Positions 14,289 through 17,067 of a stretch of 17,067 bases of DNA are shown one piece after another. How positions within the stretch are numbered: position 1 is the stretch's first letter; every line of letters starts with the position of its first letter. Source of the stretch: a bacterium Ga0077546 (GTDB lineage Bacteria > Cyanobacteriota > Vampirovibrionia > Obscuribacterales > Obscuribacteraceae); the NCBI GenBank assembly GCA_001464165.1, contig LNEX01000506.1, forward strand, positions 1 through 17,067, read 5' to 3'. A program made the position numbers and the translations under genes. The notes under the pieces are model-generated. The model saw nothing but the letters and a program-made list of their open reading frames with translations, did no database searches and was not told the origin of the DNA.

Positions 14289-14531
14289 ATGAAATCAGCA
14301 TCAATTTTTGATCAAATCGGCTTTCCTCAAGTAGTAGAATTTGCCGACATGCCAGCCTTAGGCGGCCAAGTCGCAGTATACGAAGACGGTTCGGTCTTCA
14401 ATGAAAAAACAGGCAACCTCTTTGCTCCACAGCAAGCTCTGGAATATGCGGCAAGAATTCGACAAGCGCAACTACATTTCGCCTTCAGACCGCATCTTAG
14501 CTGCCAACCGCGAACGCAGTGCTGCTATTAA
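14289..14531 (+). CDS. Small hypothetical protein with a probable frame change near its end
   Basis: An 80-aa frame. The first ~57 residues look like a normal small protein (FADMPALGGQVAVYEDGSVF and a helix ending AARIR), with a beta-hairpin-like VYEDGSVFNEKTGNLF. The last 23 residues (HFAFRPHLSCQPRTQCCY and similar) are rich in His, Cys, Pro and Arg and use mostly pyrimidine-first codons, unlike the rest. The next frame over the same bases, from an ATG at 14446 to a stop at 14550, reads MRQEFDKRNYISPSDR and on to AAIKGGFYC, which looks more like a real protein end. A +1 shift between 14446 and 14465 would join them to a protein of about 86 aa. Alternatively a separate overlapping 34-aa gene is present. 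Confidence 0.5.
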   Translation: MKSASIFDQIGFPQVVEFADMPALGGQVAVYEDGSVFNEKTGNLFAPQQALEYAARIRQAQLHFAFRPHLSCQPRTQCCY

Positions 14532-14603
14532 AGGCGGCTTTTATTGTTAGCACTTCCGGCACTGACGCATTACTCTTATTGTTTTACTTTTAAACCTAAA
14601 ATC

Positions 14604-15392
14604 ATGAACGAGAAAAACGCCCTCAATCAGCTTGAGCTGTGCGCGGAGACATGTCGCCTTAGACGCGAACAGTTTATTGCTCTCGGTGTCACCTTGGTGC
14701 GCTATGACCATTCGACTTTGGCCAAAGGTGCTAGCACATTCGGCAACATCGCTTTACTGCTTATAAAATCGGCAAACCAGCTGGAAGACTTGATGCTAGG
14801 CGAGATAGACAAGGCCAAAAGCAACATGAAGAAGATGCAGGACTTACCCGATGAGGTGCAATGGGAATACCGCATTGCCCATACTCTTGGTGTAGCGGAA
14901 GCAATAAACAAGATCGGCACTCTGCAAAATCAACTGCGCGAGCACACGCAGTCGGCCTTGCACAAAGCCTCTCTGCTAGCGCTCACAGCCAACGGCAAAT
15001 CGGCCCTTCCAGCACATAGCCCCGGCCTCGCAGACAATTTGCATGCTATCGAAGAAGAAGCCAATGCCCGCCAAAACAAAAGGCTAAAAGAAATCTGCCG
15101 CTTAGGCCTTAGCCTTGCCGAGGTCTTCTACAAAGACGCACAAGAGCAGGAAAGCTCGCAGGCTATCACCATAGCCTCACTCAGCTCCAACGCTTGCAAT
15201 TTGACCACATCGTCGTTACTAGTTGCTCTGGGCAATATGGCCACTGAGCACTTGAACTGGCTTGAAGGGGTCAAGGAAGAAAATCTAGAACAATGGCACA
15301 CAGCACAAGCTACTGCAGCGGGAATAATTGGTGGCCTTATTACCGATTTGGTGCAAAAGCACGAGCCTTGGCTAGCAATTAGCCTGAATTAG
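14604..15392 (+). CDS. Hypothetical helical protein, S1-linked cluster
   Basis: A 262-aa soluble, almost entirely helical protein. Heptad-like hydrophobic spacing is seen in 39-75 and in 92-125 (EAINKIGTLQNQLREHTQ), followed by a short linker and a second helical half (about 145-255). No signal peptide, and no segment hydrophobic enough for a membrane span. No family is recognised. The ATG at 14604 is preferred to the in-frame start at 14544, because the intervening residues come from T-rich leader. No Shine-Dalgarno is seen (AACCTAAAATC-ATG), and I do not find the close hairpin of genes 12862 and 14289 here. It is the last gene of the cluster, followed by a compound hairpin. Confidence 0.6.
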   Translation: MNEKNALNQLELCAETCRLRREQFIALGVTLVRYDHSTLAKGASTFGNIALLLIKSANQLEDLMLGEIDKAKSNMKKMQDLPDEVQWEYRIAHTLGVAEAINKIGTLQNQLREHTQSALHKASLLALTANGKSALPAHSPGLADNLHAIEEEANARQNKRLKEICRLGLSLAEVFYKDAQEQESSQAITIASLSSNACNLTTSSLLVALGNMATEHLNWLEGVKEENLEQWHTAQATAAGIIGGLITDLVQKHEPWLAISLN

Positions 15393-15403
15393 CCTGCGCA
15401 AGA

Positions 15404-15474
15404 GTAAAAAATCAGTGGGAGGAATTGAAGTTGCAGGATTGTATCCTCCTTTGATTCCTCCGCTAATTTTTTAC
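15404..15474 (+). terminator. Compound hairpin terminator after the S1-linked cluster
   Basis: GTAAAAAAT (15404-15412) pairs with ATTTTTTAC (15466-15474), and inside it GGAGGAAT (15418-15425) pairs with ATTCCTCC (15454-15461). A small AGGAT/ATCCT hairpin occupies the centre. The T-run at 15467-15472 follows the inner stem, as in an intrinsic terminator. GGAGG can also pair with the inner CCTCC at 15445-15449, giving an alternative fold. Confidence 0.7.
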
Positions 15475-15535
15475 CTCGGCACAACTACAGTACATAGTAT
15501 TACGAAATGGTTATCCAAGAAAAAACCTGATCGCA

Positions 15536-15541
15536 TATAAT
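15536..15541 (+). promoter_or_regulatory. Possible -10 element of the MFS gene
   Basis: A consensus TATAAT ending just before the first possible TTG start (15542). The best -35 is weak (TTATCC, 15511-15516, 19 nt away). If it is used, the protein must start downstream of about 15548, for example at TTG 15560. Confidence 0.35.
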
Positions 15542-16765
15542 TTGCTGAGTCACTGTACATTGGCGGCCCTTTTGCTACTTCCAACCGAACAACATGCTTT
15601 CATACGCGATAAAGCAACATGGGTTGGTTATCTACTAGTCGGAACCTACTGCTTAGTGCTGGCCTCGATGGGTCCGGTTGTGCCCTACCTGCGCGATGAG
15701 CAGGGTCTTAACTACACAGTAAGTTCATTTCACTTCAGCGCCTGGGCTCTAGGCGGCATTACAGCAGGCACCTTCGGCAATCTCGCAATTGGCAAGATAG
15801 GTTGTGCGCGAGCAGTGTGGACCTGCTGCAGCGGCGTGGTGCTAGCAACAATCATTCTAATTTCAGCCAAGCTGCCAGTCTTCACCATTTTATCTGGATA
15901 CATTGGTGGCACCTGCGGAAGCATGATGGGCCACTCAATCACTAGCATCATGTCTAAACGCTTCGGCCAACAGCGAACAATTGGCATAACAGAAGCAAAT
16001 ATCGCCGGCAGTCTATTTGCCCTCAGCGCCCCGCTTTTAGTTGGACAATGCGTGCGCATGGGCCTAAGCTGGCGAGTCGCGCTTGCTGTTCCTCTCATAT
16101 TATTCATTTGCATATTTCTTTCATCGCGCAAGGTCTTCAACAACTTCAATGCCGCGACAAGCGGCTTTGCCACTGGAACACTGCCACTAAGCTATTGGTT
16201 TTATTGGTTCGTCATCTGGTTTAGCGTCGCCAGCGAATGGTCAATTATCTACTGGACATCAGAGTTTCTCGAAAAAGCGAAAGGCCTTGCCCGCGAAGAT
16301 GCCATTCAAGCAATCAGCATCTTCTTAGTGACCATGCTGATTGGCAGAATTCTAGGGCTAAAACTGGCCAGAACTTTCAGAGTAGCTCCGCTGCTTCTTG
16401 TTGTATCAATTGTTGCACTGAGCGGCTTTCTCTTGTATTGGCTGGCACCCACTCACGTTCTTTCATTGATTGGGCTGGCAATCACCGGGCTCGGCACGGC
16501 CAATATCTATCCGCTAAGTTATTCACAAGCACTAGGTTCTGCTGAAGATAAAGCGGGCCTGGCTGCCGCGCGAATGTCGCTCAGTACAGGCACCGCCGTG
16601 CTAATCACCCCTCTACTCATGGGGGCGATTGGGGATCGTTGCGGCATTTACAATGCCTTTGCCGTGGTGGCCACTCTAATGACGTTAGCGACAATACTAC
16701 TGGCCATTGCCTCCAGGCGAAAAGCTAAGAAAGCGGGCCACGACCAATCTTGTTCATCACATTAG
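15542..16765 (+). CDS. Major facilitator superfamily transporter
   Basis: Up to 407 aa with about 12 hydrophobic segments, starting with YLLVGTYCLVLASMGPVVPYL. The loop between segments 2 and 3 (GNLAIGKIGCARAV) is a degenerate version of the MFS motif A, lacking its usual aspartate. A short polar central loop (KVFNNFNAATSGFATG) separates the halves. The general look is that of small-solute permeases of the FucP/sugar-permease type, but the substrate cannot be told. The start is unclear: an in-frame stop ends at 15541, the first candidates are TTG 15542 and TTG 15560, and none has a Shine-Dalgarno. The first ~20 residues may therefore not be translated. The 3' end overlaps the convergent gene by 41 bp. 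It lies in the inner membrane. Confidence 0.85.
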   Translation: MLSHCTLAALLLLPTEQHAFIRDKATWVGYLLVGTYCLVLASMGPVVPYLRDEQGLNYTVSSFHFSAWALGGITAGTFGNLAIGKIGCARAVWTCCSGVVLATIILISAKLPVFTILSGYIGGTCGSMMGHSITSIMSKRFGQQRTIGITEANIAGSLFALSAPLLVGQCVRMGLSWRVALAVPLILFICIFLSSRKVFNNFNAATSGFATGTLPLSYWFYWFVIWFSVASEWSIIYWTSEFLEKAKGLAREDAIQAISIFLVTMLIGRILGLKLARTFRVAPLLLVVSIVALSGFLLYWLAPTHVLSLIGLAITGLGTANIYPLSYSQALGSAEDKAGLAAARMSLSTGTAVLITPLLMGAIGDRCGIYNAFAVVATLMTLATILLAIASRRKAKKAGHDQSCSSH

Positions 16766-17067
16766 CAGCTCCTGATAGTAGCTCTTTCAATGTAGCATCA
16801 ATCGGAGTAACGTCAGGCAAAGTAGGTCCGTCCGCCGATGGATTTTTGGCGTCATATTTAAATCTATGTTCAGTTCTTTCAATCGGAAGATGATTGCTGC
16901 TGCGCACGCGCCCCATAATTGAACGGCTGCTTCCGTGCGCAGAACTTGAAACACCATCACCGTCAGGTGTAATGTGCATTCTGTGCTTGCCACTGGGCAA
17001 ACTTCTCATAGAAATGCTGCCATCAGCAGCAAATGTCCAGTCTCTGCCTGACTTGAAAGAGCCCTGA
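16725..17067 (-). CDS. Hypothetical protein, C-terminal part (5' end outside window)
   Basis: A minus-strand frame that enters from the right edge and ends at 16725. It includes residues before the internal ATG at 17009: GSFKSGRDWTFAADGSIS continues smoothly into MRSLPSGKHRMHITPDGDGV, so the true start is outside the window. The visible part has strand-and-turn repeats of the DGS/DGDG kind, then a charged, proline-containing tail ending in a helix (ATLKELLSGAANVMNKIG). Such DGS-containing strands suggest a beta-rich protein with repeats; no family is recognised. The end overlaps the MFS gene by 41 bp on the opposite strand. Confidence 0.6.
   Translation of the reverse strand, partial: QGSFKSGRDWTFAADGSISMRSLPSGKHRMHITPDGDGVSSSAHGSSRSIMGRVRSSNHLPIERTEHRFKYDAKNPSADGPTLPDVTPIDATLKELLSGAANVMNKIGRGPLS

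Noticed and set aside
15730..16173. 147-codon minus-strand frame inside the MFS gene
   Set aside because: It is antisense to membrane segments of the transporter and has no features of its own.
1..17067. Phage, plasmid or transposon island
   Set aside because: No integrase, transposase, terminal repeats, tRNA attachment site or replication genes are visible.

Overview
The window looks like a chromosomal segment of a non-photosynthetic relative of cyanobacteria (Melainabacteria/Vampirovibrionia, Obscuribacter-like). I infer this from the mix of OmpR-type regulators, PAS/HAMP histidine kinases, an EF-hand protein with an Obscuribacter-style C-terminal segment and many lineage-restricted hypothetical proteins. 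The assignment is tentative because no rRNA or marker gene is present. I saw no tRNA, rRNA, IS element, CRISPR array or phage gene. Some genes have clear Shine-Dalgarno sites and others have none.

Layout. 1-1492 (minus): an esterase-like alpha/beta hydrolase overlapping by 11 nt the N-terminal part of an HI0933/PP_4765-type flavoprotein that runs off the left edge. 1887-3143 (plus): a cytoplasmic EF-hand protein. 3140-11109: a signalling block with two paralogous OmpR-family regulators (3140-3811 minus, 4787-5461 plus) and two paralogous membrane PAS/HAMP histidine kinases (5469-7320 minus, split by a frameshift; 9265-11109 minus, intact). It also holds a HEAT-like protein, a secreted protein with a TonB-C-like end placed just upstream of the frameshifted kinase, and a small basic hypothetical. 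Divergent promoter-like sequences and three 15-nt direct repeats lie between the first regulator and the HEAT-like gene.

11565-15392 (plus): a protein with four S1 RNA-binding repeats, followed by four co-oriented hypothetical genes. This is the most unusual part. The S1 gene has a long leader with about four tandem 12-mers, a terminator-like hairpin and a small GCAA-loop hairpin. Three genes here (S1, 12862, 14289) lack a Shine-Dalgarno site and instead share one arrangement: a hairpin, then ACAAA, then the ATG 15-16 nt after the stem. I propose this as a candidate S1-linked translation-initiation or regulatory element. The gene at 14289 also seems to change reading frame near its 3' end. 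The block ends with a large compound hairpin.

15542-17067: an MFS transporter (plus) whose 3' end overlaps by 41 bp a convergent hypothetical gene (minus) that enters from the right edge. Two apparent frame disruptions in 17 kb (5469-7320 and 14289-14550) mean assembly or sequencing error must be excluded before a biological reading is given to either.
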